The translations under genes and the position numbers were made by a program. From positions 1 through 29,593 of the IMG/VR virus record IMGVR_UViG_3300037285_000192: a DNA stretch of 29,593 nt, one strand, 5' to 3'. A model generated the notes under the pieces. That model searched no databases. It was given only the letters and a program-made list of their open reading frames with translations, and was not told the origin of the DNA. Source of the stretch: a virus. This document shows, piece after piece, positions 1 through 7,881 of this stretch; the first letter of the stretch is position 1, and the number at the start of each line of letters is the position of its first letter.

Positions 1-2053
1 GATAAAGCATTTCATTTGCGATAAATTCTGAAGTATTATCGTCTGGCATCCATGTGCAATTGCTTAGAGTAAAATATCTTTGCTCATCGTTGTACTGAAT
101 TTTGAGAATATCGTTATACTTTAAAGGGGAATCGGTAGCACCTTCAAAACTAAAGTGTGGCGTTTGATAGATCTTCTTTTCTATTTCGCCCACTATCTGA
201 CCAAAACGCTTATTTTCTACTTCAAAAATAGCATCGGACCAGCTGGTGATTTCATTACGTGATCTCGTTTCTTCTTTGTAACTAGAGTAATTTACCAATA
301 TATGACCATCGGTTAAAGATTCATTTACTTCTATAGCTGCAGACTCCCCATCTTCATAATTAAATATGATATTAGGATCATTAAGAATTTCCCCAGTTAA
401 AACATTAGGTGCGTTAACATGAAATATTTTATTTATTTCAAACCTAAATCTATAAGCCATCACTGCAGCTCTTAAAAGAACTATAGCATAGGTCACGCCA
501 TCCTTTACGGTGTAGTATTTTACAGGTAAGAAAAATCTATTCGCTTCATTATTACCAACCAATTCCCTAGTCCTTTCAAGGTAAAACGCTTCAGTAAAAA
601 GCGTAGCATCATCACCAAAACGCAAATCAATTTCAGAAATATTAGAGCCTACTTGACCATTTTCTATGATGTAGATTTCATCTTGTATTTCTGGAACTAC
701 TTCAACAGACAATTTTTTGAACTCTGTACCTCTATAATTTACACCAGAAACTTGAAATACAGAAAAAGGTTCATAAAATTTAAGGTCCAATAGGCCGTCT
801 GCTTCTGGTATTATAATAAGCTCCACAGAAGCTTCGCCACCTTCAAATTCTAAATAGGATTGACTTTGTCGACTAACATTAAGGTTGCTTACAATAACAT
901 TACCATCTAGTCTTACTTCATATATTTGATTCTTAGACCATAAGGAAACTGCTGCATCTGTTAAGTCCTCTCTTGAAATGCTGTCAAAAGATAAGCACTT
1001 AAGAGTCATTGATAGTTTTACAGTAGAATTCTGCTTTACAAAAAGCTTTTCTCGTGTTGTTATAAATCGAGTCGTGTCCAGTTTTTCTAGATTAAATCTC
1101 CTATATACTAGATTTCTTTCGGGTGGAGCTATGTAGAAATTCTCACCAGCAAATTGTATATAATTCCAATTTTTTGGCAACCATAAATTGTCAACTTGCC
1201 CTCTATATAATACCCAGGGTACTTCATTTTCTTGTATTATATCTTCAGCAAATTGAAATTGATTCCGTTCGTATGTCACCACCGCTTCTCTTATAGAAGG
1301 TACCATTCTTACACTAGGATCTGCCAGTAATGTAATTCGCTTTACGGTTCTTTCGAAAGCTTCATCCCTTAAGAAGTTAGCTTCTAGATCGAACACCTGG
1401 TAGCTAACATTTATCAATTGTCTTTTGTTAAAACCTTCAATAAACCATTTACCCTGGCATTGATAAACTTGGCAACGCATCGACTCCAGTAAATCTTTGA
1501 GGAGTTGGTAGGCATTATCTTTATTGATATCCCAAAGCCTAGTATCTACCAAAAGCTTGGACCAGTCCGGCTCATTAATGTTAATGAGAGCAGGGGAGAA
1601 GTAAAGTTCTAGATCTACCTTCGTCAGTTTTAAAATAGCGCAAAGCACTTCAATAACCGTTTTTTCTTCAGCGTAAAAGTCGGGAGAAAGCTTAAGTCCT
1701 TTAAGCAATCCCAGACCATCTACTGCAGAAAAGTTGACGTAAAATATCCCACGTCTGTAAGGTTCTTCGTAAGATTCTGGGAGCAAGTAACCTTGCCAAA
1801 CGATTTCTTGAGTAGTCGATATTCTTTTGGTCACCAGCCATTTGTGTTCGTCTGCTGTAAACAGCTCAATAAACGCAGCATCTTTTGCATCTGTAGCTTC
1901 TAGAGTAAAATTAAGCTCGCTACCTACAATAGGTTGAGTCTTGGAGTCACCACCTAGCCAATTGAGTTGTATAGAATTACGCTCTGCATATTTCAGCAAG
2001 AGATCATCTTCTATATTCTCTACGTCTTGTATGTGTATCTCGTAATTAGCCAC
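1..2053 (-). CDS. Tail protein downstream of tape measure (distal tail/baseplate-like), 3' end outside window
   Basis: An open frame of about 684 codons runs from 2053 to the window edge with no stop. The likely start is GTG at 2053-2051 (Val-Ala-Asn-Tyr-Glu-Ile), overlapping the tape-measure stop by 8 nt, which suggests translational coupling; an ATT five codons upstream is an alternative. The protein is mainly polar and beta-rich, with no signal peptide or membrane segment visible. I do not recognise a named domain. The role is inferred from position: in siphophages the gene after the tape measure encodes the distal tail, hub or baseplate protein. The last visible residues are TSEFIANEMLY. 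The C-terminus lies outside the window, unless the two window ends join (see findings). Confidence 0.75.
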   Translation of the reverse strand, partial: MANYEIHIQDVENIEDDLLLKYAERNSIQLNWLGGDSKTQPIVGSELNFTLEATDAKDAAFIELFTADEHKWLVTKRISTTQEIVWQGYLLPESYEEPYRRGIFYVNFSAVDGLGLLKGLKLSPDFYAEEKTVIEVLCAILKLTKVDLELYFSPALININEPDWSKLLVDTRLWDINKDNAYQLLKDLLESMRCQVYQCQGKWFIEGFNKRQLINVSYQVFDLEANFLRDEAFERTVKRITLLADPSVRMVPSIREAVVTYERNQFQFAEDIIQENEVPWVLYRGQVDNLWLPKNWNYIQFAGENFYIAPPERNLVYRRFNLEKLDTTRFITTREKLFVKQNSTVKLSMTLKCLSFDSISREDLTDAAVSLWSKNQIYEVRLDGNVIVSNLNVSRQSQSYLEFEGGEASVELIIIPEADGLLDLKFYEPFSVFQVSGVNYRGTEFKKLSVEVVPEIQDEIYIIENGQVGSNISEIDLRFGDDATLFTEAFYLERTRELVGNNEANRFFLPVKYYTVKDGVTYAIVLLRAAVMAYRFRFEINKIFHVNAPNVLTGEILNDPNIIFNYEDGESAAIEVNESLTDGHILVNYSSYKEETRSRNEITSWSDAIFEVENKRFGQIVGEIEKKIYQTPHFSFEGATDSPLKYNDILKIQYNDEQRYFTLSNCTWMPDDNTSEFIANEMLY

Positions 2054-4535
2054 GTCGGTTTCTGTAATTTTGCGCTCTCGCGTTGATTAAAATTAAGTCC
2101 TGACCGCTTATTTTTCCAACTACTTCTAGTTGGCTCATGTCACCGCCCATGCTATCTCCAAGCATAGATTTAAGCTTGCTTAACGGACTTATTATCTCAG
2201 GATCATTTTTTACACCAGCATATTCACCCATCAATCCCATAGTGGGACCGCTTACTATACCACCATCTGCAAATTTTGGTATCGCCGCAAAGGCAGCTAG
2301 CACACCACTGACTGCTGTAGCAGTAAAAGCAGGTAGAGCAAATAATGCACCAGGGCCAGTAGCTAATGCAGACTGTGAAGCTCCAGCTATAGCATTGGCA
2401 AGAGTATTACTTAGTAGCATACTTATAAGCTTCAAGAAAGTAGCAGCCATGTTTTTAACAAAACCCTGCATTCCAGTTTCAGCGAGATCTAGTCCAGCTA
2501 TCATTCTAGTCCCCATTGTATTAAAAGCATCACCGACTGCCATTCCTACAGTATTAGCAAGCTCTCTAAGCTTAGCTAATTTTTCAGTAAATTCTGAAAC
2601 TTTAATTATATCTTCTTGTGAAATAAGGTCTGCTGTAATATTTGAACCTTGTGACTGTACATTACCAACAGATTCTTGATCAGTTCTAGGTGGTTGTGCT
2701 TCTACACCACCGCCTGATGGACTTACAGTAGCAACTTCTTTTTGTTTTAATAATAAGCCATTAAGATTAATTATTTTTATAAGTTCCTCAGCTTGCGCCT
2801 CTAGCTCTTTAGTTCCGTTTTCAGTTTCAATAGCTAGTAACTTTTCTGCCAGGGCGAGTTGTGCTTTTTGTGCTGCAGCTGCTTGCGCATTATCACCAAC
2901 AGTTTTAAAAGATAATGCTTGCGCATCTGTCACTGCTTTTCGTCTTGCAGATAGTTCCAGTTCCTTATCTATGATTTTAGCCTGGATCTCCTGTAGCTTT
3001 TCTTGTGCTGCTTTTGCCTTTGCAGTCTTAAGTAAGGCTTCATTATATTTATTTACAGCAATAGTCGCTTCATCTGTATTAATAGTTTCAAGCTTTAGAT
3101 TCCCCAAATAAGTTGGAGAGATCCTATTGAGCTCTTGTATAGCTTTTATCCTTTGTTGCTTACTTACATTTTCATCACGTGCTGTAAATAAAAGTTCTTC
3201 GACTTTTGCCTTTTCTTTAGCGATGGCATCTGTAGCTCTGTTGGTAACCTCTGTAAGTTGATCTTGACTTTCAACTACTTTTTCAGTTTCTCTATTAAAT
3301 AAATAAAATGCAGATACAGCAACGCCAATTCCTGCAGCAATTAATCCAAAAGGCGTGGCCAACATTGCCACTTTTAAGATCCCAAAGGCAGTAATTAATC
3401 CGGGGATAACTGTAGTCATTAGGAATCCCAAAGCAACTAAAACAGGTCCAATAGCTGCAGCCAAAGCTGCTATAACAACAATTAGTTTTTGAGTAGCAGG
3501 AGCAAGATCTTTAAATTCTGAAATTATTTCAGCTAGAGTATCAGTTAGATCTCTAATTATTGGTGCTAATATTTCACCAACAGCAATACCAGCAGATTCT
3601 GCAGCAGATTTAAATTTCATGAAACTACCTTCTGTAGTATTGTCCATGATCTTCGCCATTGCTTTTGCAGATCCAGCAGCGTTATCATATTGTTTTGCAA
3701 AGCCTTTGGCCGCTTCTTGATTGTCAGCTAAAACTGTGGCAACAGTAGCACCACGCTTTCCAAATAAATTAAGAGCAGTCACGTTCTTATTCGCGCTGGT
3801 ACTAATCATATCTAGAGCTTCATCTAGAGTCATTCCAGCTTGTGCAATATCTAGGAATATGTTTCTTAAACCAGTTCCTGCAGTACTTGCATCTAGACCA
3901 TTATTGGTTAATACAGAAAGCATTCCTGTTGTGCTCTCCAAACTTTGGCCTGCAGATTTAGCAACCGGTGCTACAGTAGCCATAGCTGTTTGGAACTTGC
4001 TAAGGTCTAAGGCAGAACTTGAAAAGGACTTCGCCATGACGTCCACAACACGTCCTGTTTCGCTTACCTGTAAACCAAAACCTTGCACTGTAGATGCTGC
4101 AACAATTGCAGACTGTGCTAGATCTTCACCAGAAGCTTGTGCAAGTGCCAGTGTAGCTTCTGTAGCATCTAGTATTTGAGAAGGATCGAATCCTAGTTTA
4201 GAAAATTCCAACTGCAGTCCAGCCACATCGGTAGCTGCAAAACGTGTAGAGGCTCCTAAATCTTCAGCACTTTTCTTTAGCGCAATAAGCTCCTGTGAAG
4301 TTGCTCCAGAGATCGCTTCGACCTTAGCCATGGACTGCTCAAAAGTTGCAAAGGTTTTAACAGCTAATACTCCAAGACCTGCGATAGGTGCAGTAAGCCC
4401 CACACTAAGGTTCTTACCTACCTTGGTCATTCGTTTTCCAACTGACTTTAAGCTCCTTTCCACATTCTGCATCTGGGAAGAAAACTGCTTAAGGTCCGCT
4501 TTAAATCGTATCGATATGTTGGCTAAACTACTCAT
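2046..4535 (-). CDS. Phage tail tape measure protein (TP901-like core)
   Basis: This 829-residue protein sets tail length and is probably threaded through the tail tube and released at DNA ejection. Residues 1-330 match the TP901-type tape-measure core: an N-terminal helix, the LSVGLTAPIAGLGVLAVKTF segment, then repeated Ala/Ser-rich helices with the STVQGFGL and NNGLDASTAGTGLRNIF signatures usual in this family. Hydrophobic stretches at about 345-410 and 690-750 could cross a membrane. A Lys/Glu/Ala-rich coiled-coil region lies at about 440-600. It is the longest complete gene in the window, as expected. It is preceded by a terminator and a late-type promoter (4554-4605), so it starts its own transcription unit with the tail protein downstream. 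Confidence 0.93.
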   Translation of the reverse strand: MSSLANISIRFKADLKQFSSQMQNVERSLKSVGKRMTKVGKNLSVGLTAPIAGLGVLAVKTFATFEQSMAKVEAISGATSQELIALKKSAEDLGASTRFAATDVAGLQLEFSKLGFDPSQILDATEATLALAQASGEDLAQSAIVAASTVQGFGLQVSETGRVVDVMAKSFSSSALDLSKFQTAMATVAPVAKSAGQSLESTTGMLSVLTNNGLDASTAGTGLRNIFLDIAQAGMTLDEALDMISTSANKNVTALNLFGKRGATVATVLADNQEAAKGFAKQYDNAAGSAKAMAKIMDNTTEGSFMKFKSAAESAGIAVGEILAPIIRDLTDTLAEIISEFKDLAPATQKLIVVIAALAAAIGPVLVALGFLMTTVIPGLITAFGILKVAMLATPFGLIAAGIGVAVSAFYLFNRETEKVVESQDQLTEVTNRATDAIAKEKAKVEELLFTARDENVSKQQRIKAIQELNRISPTYLGNLKLETINTDEATIAVNKYNEALLKTAKAKAAQEKLQEIQAKIIDKELELSARRKAVTDAQALSFKTVGDNAQAAAAQKAQLALAEKLLAIETENGTKELEAQAEELIKIINLNGLLLKQKEVATVSPSGGGVEAQPPRTDQESVGNVQSQGSNITADLISQEDIIKVSEFTEKLAKLRELANTVGMAVGDAFNTMGTRMIAGLDLAETGMQGFVKNMAATFLKLISMLLSNTLANAIAGASQSALATGPGALFALPAFTATAVSGVLAAFAAIPKFADGGIVSGPTMGLMGEYAGVKNDPEIISPLSKLKSMLGDSMGGDMSQLEVVGKISGQDLILINARAQNYRNRRG

Positions 4536-4553
4536 GAAGTGACTTTGTGAATA

Positions 4554-4605
4554 GCTTCAAAAATAGAAGTGAACTCGTCTGCTAGACTCCAACATTGTTT
4601 CCTTT
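4554..4605 (-). promoter_or_regulatory. Late-type promoter before the tape-measure gene, copy 2 of a repeated module
   Basis: Read on the minus strand, a 20-nt upstream box AAAGGAAACAATGTTGGAGT (4605-4586) is followed by exactly 20 variable bases and then TATTTTTGAAGC (4565-4554). TATTTTTG fits the Bacteroidota -7 consensus TAnnTTTG. The same module, with one mismatch in the upstream box and the same 20-nt gap, precedes the portal gene at 10972-11023. The gap differs in sequence, so this is conservation of two boxes rather than a simple duplication. There is no TTG at the usual -33 spacing, which suggests that the upstream box binds an activator. Confidence 0.7.
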
Positions 4606-4612
4606 ATGCCAC

Positions 4613-4642
4613 AAAAAAACCTCTGAACGATTCAGAGGTTTT
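4613..4642 (-). terminator. Intrinsic terminator after the tail chaperone gene
   Basis: A 12-bp perfect stem (arms 4616-4627 and 4631-4642, core ACCTCTGAA) with a 3-nt loop is followed on the minus strand by seven T (4619-4613). It lies 26 nt downstream of the chaperone fusion gene and directly upstream of the late promoter for the tape measure, so it separates two transcription units. Confidence 0.85.
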
Positions 4643-4667
4643 CCCGAACTATGAAAAAAACAACAAA

Positions 4668-5374
4668 CTAGATTTTAGAATTCTTACTTTTCTTTGCCTC
4701 ATCTATCTTAGACCACAATTCTTTAGGATCTATTTTTTTGAGACTTTTTAATTTTGCTTTATCCCAGGCTAAAGGGTAGAGATCATGCATAGATTTGTTT
4801 TTATGCTTCTTATCTAAGTGTGGAGATAGAACAGTGACTATAAGTTCACGGTGCATCTCCCAACGCTCCTTAAATAGATTTTCCTCATAACGCTCAAAAC
4901 CTTTTATTTTATTCTGAAAGGCTCTAGGAGTCGTCTGGTAAAACTCGTCCTCAGCCATTTGTAATATACCAAGAGCAATTTCTTCCAGTTCATCCCAGGT
5001 TATTTCTTTGGTTTCGGTTTGGGAGCTTTCTTCTGGCTCACCTTTTTTTTTCCGTTTTCTTGATTAGGCATACTCTGTAGAAATGCATTTACTACAGTAT
5101 GAAGTTTGTTAGCATCTCTGAATACAAGTTCATTTAAAATATCATCCTTATCAATATGCTCACCTCCAGCATTATCTATTCCTGCGTTTACAAGATCTGC
5201 TAGTTTTTCTAAAGCTTCAAATTTGGGGTCTGCTCCCATACTTCCAAGGGAATCTTTAATTACACCTACGACTCCTTGAGTTCCTTCTTGATCCCAAAGT
5301 AAACCAAGGCGCTTAAATGCTCCATAACCAAATTTTATAGGGTAGCTTATACCATCTATCGTGACTTTATCCAT
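4668..5374 (-). CDS. Tail assembly chaperone fusion (G-T type), made by -1 frameshift
   Basis: Reading from the G start at 5374 in frame 0 to Lys111, then slipping -1 on A AAA AAG (5048-5042), gives an open frame to 4668 and a 235-residue fusion. The T part begins GEPEESSQTETKEITWDELE, continues without a stop through the internal ATG at 4958, and ends in a Lys-rich tail. This is the arrangement of lambda G/GT and its counterparts in most siphophages: the short product and the rarer fusion both coat the tape measure during tail assembly and are absent from the virion. The T frame has its own ATG at 4958 (96 aa), but the open, homologous-looking stretch upstream of it argues that the fusion is the real product. 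Confidence 0.85.
5000..5374 (-). CDS. Tail assembly chaperone, short form (G type)
   Basis: This 124-residue protein is the 0-frame product of the chaperone locus. It begins with a short beta segment containing GISYPIKFGYGAFKRLG, a pattern usual for G-type chaperones of Gram-positive and Bacteroidota siphophages, and it ends in a basic tail after the slippery site. It lies 4 nt downstream of the tail tube gene and shares its first 111 residues with the frameshifted fusion. It is predicted to bind the tape measure together with the fusion during tail assembly. Confidence 0.85.
   Translation of the reverse strand: MDKVTIDGISYPIKFGYGAFKRLGLLWDQEGTQGVVGVIKDSLGSMGADPKFEALEKLADLVNAGIDNAGGEHIDKDDILNELVFRDANKLHTVVNAFLQSMPNQENGKKKVSQKKAPKPKPKK
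5042..5048 (-). promoter_or_regulatory. -1 ribosomal frameshift heptamer A AAA AAG
   Basis: The minus strand carries nine A then GG (5051-5041), inside the 0-frame codons GGA AAA AAA AAG GTG. The last seven bases form A AAA AAG in the correct phase for tandem -1 slippage, the same heptamer used in E. coli dnaX. The -1 frame stays open from here into the downstream T frame, while the 0 frame stops at 5000. Confidence 0.85.
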
Positions 5375-5378
5375 AAGC

Positions 5379-5807
5379 TTATAATGGAAGGTCTACTTTC
5401 TCTAACTTCTTAGATCCAGAAAAGGAAATAGAAGCTGTACCATCTTCTTCTACTGCTAGATTTAGCTCCAAACTTTCGATAATACATTCCCCTTTAAACA
5501 TAAAAGACGCATCACCTTCTGAGGGTACAAACTCAATAGGGATAGCAGTATCAGTATCATCATTATAAAGATCGAACAAGGCTCCAAAATCGTGAGTACC
5601 TTCCCCGTCGGAAGCGTAAACCGCCAATGCAGATGCAGAACCGCTGAAAGACTTCTGGCCTTTAGCTCGTTCTATCCCATCTGTGTCTTTTGTAGACCGC
5701 TCTCTAATTTCTCTTGTAAGAGTTACGCTACATTCTGTAGAGTGATATACTGTTTTGTCATCTAAGGTCATCCTTAGGTTACCGTTCATTACTTTTTCTC
5801 CAGCCAT
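5379..5807 (-). CDS. Major tail tube protein (TP901-1 family)
   Basis: This 142-residue protein is the repeated ring subunit of the tail tube. The sequence starts MAGEKVMNGNLRM, contains the ECSVTLTREIRERSTKDTDG strand-loop typical of TP901-1-like major tail proteins, and ends with a beta strand rich in Ser and Gly (SISFSGSKKLEKV). Its length fits the family. It sits between the tail terminator and chaperone genes, the classic position. It has no separate promoter that I can see and is probably expressed from the portal promoter. Confidence 0.88.
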   Translation of the reverse strand: MAGEKVMNGNLRMTLDDKTVYHSTECSVTLTREIRERSTKDTDGIERAKGQKSFSGSASALAVYASDGEGTHDFGALFDLYNDDTDTAIPIEFVPSEGDASFMFKGECIIESLELNLAVEEDGTASISFSGSKKLEKVDLPL

Positions 5808-5819
5808 AATTTCTAAGAT

Positions 5820-6173
5820 TTAAAATTTAAATTCATAATTAATTGTGCAAAGACCTTCACGGCCATCGCTGTAGTTATAACCTGTCTCGTTTCCACGAAA
5901 CTTCCAGTTGTATGCAGATTCTTTTATTGCAGTTTCAATCGCATCTACTATAGTAGCTCCTTCATTTAGAGACTTGGCGAATACAAAAATGTCTACTGCA
6001 TATTGCGCACTTCCATCTTTTGTGATTGGTCCAGTATTGCTAAGTTTAAAATTGACAAAAGGAAGTTCTTTTTCTTGTGTAGCTAGATCCCAAAATACAT
6101 TAGCATCTATCACATCTGTAATAGCCTCAAGACTCATCACTTCATTTACATGTTTTGCCGCCTGTAGTATCAT
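5820..6173 (-). CDS. Tail terminator/completion protein (DUF3168-like)
   Basis: This 117-residue protein lies between the gp10-like gene and the tail tube gene, where siphophages carry the tail-terminator gene. The N-terminal helix (ILQAAKHVNEVMSLEAITDV), the LPFVNFKLSNTG strand and the DIFVFAKSL segment followed by a helix fit the DUF3168 fold. It probably caps the tail tube and joins it to the neck. It overlaps the upstream gene by 4 nt. The assignment rests on fold pattern plus position. Confidence 0.75.
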   Translation of the reverse strand: MILQAAKHVNEVMSLEAITDVIDANVFWDLATQEKELPFVNFKLSNTGPITKDGSAQYAVDIFVFAKSLNEGATIVDAIETAIKESAYNWKFRGNETGYNYSDGREGLCTINYEFKF

Positions 6174-6655
6174 GAGCTTAGTTTGTCAATTTGTTTTTGA
6201 ATAAATTTTTGCATTTGCTTTTCGTACTTAGCAGTAGTTGTAGAATTACGCTGTGAGACTACTCTATCTCTAGCCTTGTCCACTACCGTGTTTATTTGTT
6301 TTCTAGATCCACGCTTGTTAGATCCTATCTCAGTTCCTTTTGCCACAACCATGTGCCGGTAGTAACCGCCTTTTTTTCCTTTTGTAGATGGTCTTACCAC
6401 TATTTGTGGATTACCACCTACAACACGAGCTGGTACGGTTTCTTTTGCCACAGACTTCTTAAGGTTACCTGGTGGATAGCTATTTCCAAAACGATTTGTG
6501 GTCCTATTGCTTTGTGGGAGTTCATCCCTATAAGCCCTTACCAATGGTGTAGCTAGTTTCCTTTGTATCTTAAGCACTTCGCGCCTAGTCATTTTGTCAT
6601 CTAGCTTTTTCAGCTTTCGATTGAGTTCCGAAAATCCTTTTACATCAATGTCCAC
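6170..6655 (-). CDS. HK97 gp10-like neck/tail-completion protein
   Basis: This 161-residue basic protein starts with MDIDVKGFSELNRKLKKLDD, the amphipathic helix usual at the start of HK97 gp10-like proteins, followed by a central Arg/Lys-rich beta region and a C-terminal helix. Members of this family complete the head-tail interface or the tail top. It overlaps its upstream neighbour by 11 nt and its downstream neighbour by 4 nt, so the connector genes form one tightly coupled operon. Confidence 0.8.
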   Translation of the reverse strand: MDIDVKGFSELNRKLKKLDDKMTRREVLKIQRKLATPLVRAYRDELPQSNRTTNRFGNSYPPGNLKKSVAKETVPARVVGGNPQIVVRPSTKGKKGGYYRHMVVAKGTEIGSNKRGSRKQINTVVDKARDRVVSQRNSTTTAKYEKQMQKFIQKQIDKLSS

Positions 6656-6998
6656 GTCTTGTACATTTAAGTTTAAGAAATCTATTTTTTTGTTGGCCAG
6701 ATAATTCTATAGAGTTGATCTGGTAGATCCCATCAAAGTCCTTAACGAAATACTTTTGTCCATTTACAAACAGATCAGAACTAAACCTAACAATAAAAGC
6801 CACCACTCCAATTCCAATCACTCTACCATCTTCATCATCTTCACTACCTGTAAAATCTTCACGCTTGGCATACACCACCTCTTTCACCAACTCATCTTCT
6901 TGAGTGGATTCTCCGGTGTCGGTTTTGGTTGCAGTATTTTTAAACAGAGATACTTTTCTATTGAGTTGACCAGCGTGTATGTATGCAGATGAATTCAT
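6645..6998 (-). CDS. Head closure protein (SPP1 gp16 / head-tail joining family)
   Basis: This 117-residue protein has the family's opening pattern, AGQLNRKVSLFKNTATKTDTG, followed by a beta-barrel with VYAKREDFTGSED, FIVRFSSDLFVNGQKYFVKD and a C-terminal Arg-rich strand. Head closure proteins stack below the connector ring and help retain the packaged DNA. Gene order (connector, closure, gp10-like, terminator, tube) supports the call. The start abuts the upstream stop (1-nt overlap). Confidence 0.83.
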   Translation of the reverse strand: MNSSAYIHAGQLNRKVSLFKNTATKTDTGESTQEDELVKEVVYAKREDFTGSEDDEDGRVIGIGVVAFIVRFSSDLFVNGQKYFVKDFDGIYQINSIELSGQQKNRFLKLKCTRRGH

Positions 6999-7540
6999 TA
7001 AAATGTTTTTCTATAGGGTCTTAGAACGTTGTGAGCTGCTTGGTTAAATTTAATTGGCATATTTTCCCTGTAAGTGTCGTTATGAGCGAATAGCAAAAGA
7101 CAAGCTCTCTTTATGTCCGCAGGAATGTCCGCGAGACTGTAACCAAGATTTGCAGTAATAAAGATTCTATAACCAAAATCTGAAGGGATCTCCATGTCTA
7201 GGTATAGGATCTTACTTTCATAATTCCAATTATTATCCTGGATCTCTTTAAGAGTGCCATTTTCATCTTCGTACTTAAGAGCTGTGATGCCATCGCCTAT
7301 GATCGGAAATCTAAGTTGAAATTTATCGAACCAACCTTCAACTTCTACGGTAGATCCCATTCGTTTTAGCACAGGATATTCAACATAGTTTTCTATCTCG
7401 GTAGTTGCTGAATCTATAAATAATTGTAACAATGAATCTTCATCGTCAAAATCTATTTTAGAATTTGCTTTTGCCTGGGCTAGAGTCACTATCTTTTCTG
7501 TTGCTTCCGGAGCACCGTATGTAAGTCTGAAAGTGTTCAT
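6998..7540 (-). CDS. Head-tail connector (gp6/gp15-like adaptor)
   Basis: This 180-residue protein shows the adaptor pattern: an N-terminal strand, then VTLAQAKANSKIDFDDEDSL, a helix IDSATTEIENYVEYPVL, a central beta insert, and the C-terminal helix AADIKRACLLLFAHNDTYREN-like segment (visible as ADIPADIKRACLLLFAHND). Rings of this protein attach under the portal. It is the first connector gene after the capsid and a small charged gene, as in HK97-type phages. Confidence is high because pattern, length and order agree. Confidence 0.85.
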   Translation of the reverse strand: MNTFRLTYGAPEATEKIVTLAQAKANSKIDFDDEDSLLQLFIDSATTEIENYVEYPVLKRMGSTVEVEGWFDKFQLRFPIIGDGITALKYEDENGTLKEIQDNNWNYESKILYLDMEIPSDFGYRIFITANLGYSLADIPADIKRACLLLFAHNDTYRENMPIKFNQAAHNVLRPYRKTF

Positions 7541-7543
7541 AGA

Positions 7544-7816
7544 TTATTTAACTATTTCGCCATCTTTGTTTTTTACCAACTCGTCTGCCTGTTTTTCTTT
7601 TAAGATCACAGTCATTCCTTTACTTTGAGGTAGGCCGTATTTTCCAGCTGCGTTGTGACAAAGGATCCTCACCTTTACATCCTTTTGCTTTTCTGCCTTT
7701 TTAGCTTTAGCATTCTTAGCTTTAGACTTTTCTTGATCTGCAGCTTTTTTGGCTTCACCAGTAGATTGCTCCACCTTTACATTTTCATTTTCTACATTTT
7801 TATTTTCTTCAGACAT
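7544..7816 (-). CDS. Small charged protein between capsid and connector, unknown
   Basis: This 90-residue protein has an N-terminal half made almost only of Lys, Glu, Ala and Asn (low complexity, probably disordered or coiled) and a C-terminal domain (about 48-90) with KVRILCHNAAGKYGLPQSKG and a Lys/Glu tail. Small proteins of this design are common after the capsid gene in Bacteroidota and Firmicutes phages, but I know no proven role. It ends 4 nt from the connector start. Confidence 0.7.
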   Translation of the reverse strand: MSEENKNVENENVKVEQSTGEAKKAADQEKSKAKNAKAKKAEKQKDVKVRILCHNAAGKYGLPQSKGMTVILKEKQADELVKNKDGEIVK

Positions 7817-7838
7817 AACTTTTAAGGTTTTAATATTA

Positions 7839-7871
7839 TGTTACTCTGAGCCTATAAGACCCAGAGCAACA
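7839..7871 (-). other. RNA hairpin just downstream of the capsid gene
   Basis: On the minus strand, UGUUGCUCUG (7871-7862) pairs with CAGAGUAACA (7848-7839), 10 bp including one G-U, around a 13-nt loop. No U-run follows, so it is not a good intrinsic terminator. It lies 11 nt after the major capsid stop. It may act as an mRNA 3' stabiliser or processing point that raises capsid yield (inference). Confidence 0.5.
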
Positions 7872-7881
7872 CAATAAATGA

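Noticed and set aside
2137-2679. Plus-strand open frame of 180 codons inside the tape measure
   Set aside because: It lies wholly antisense to a well-supported gene and looks like a mirror of its low-complexity Ala/Ser content; other such frames (3721-4179, 8756-9184, 12534-12818) were dropped for the same reason.
4668-4958. Separate 96-codon gene for the T chaperone
   Set aside because: The frame is open 28 codons further upstream to a perfect slip site, so it is better read as the 3' part of the frameshift fusion.
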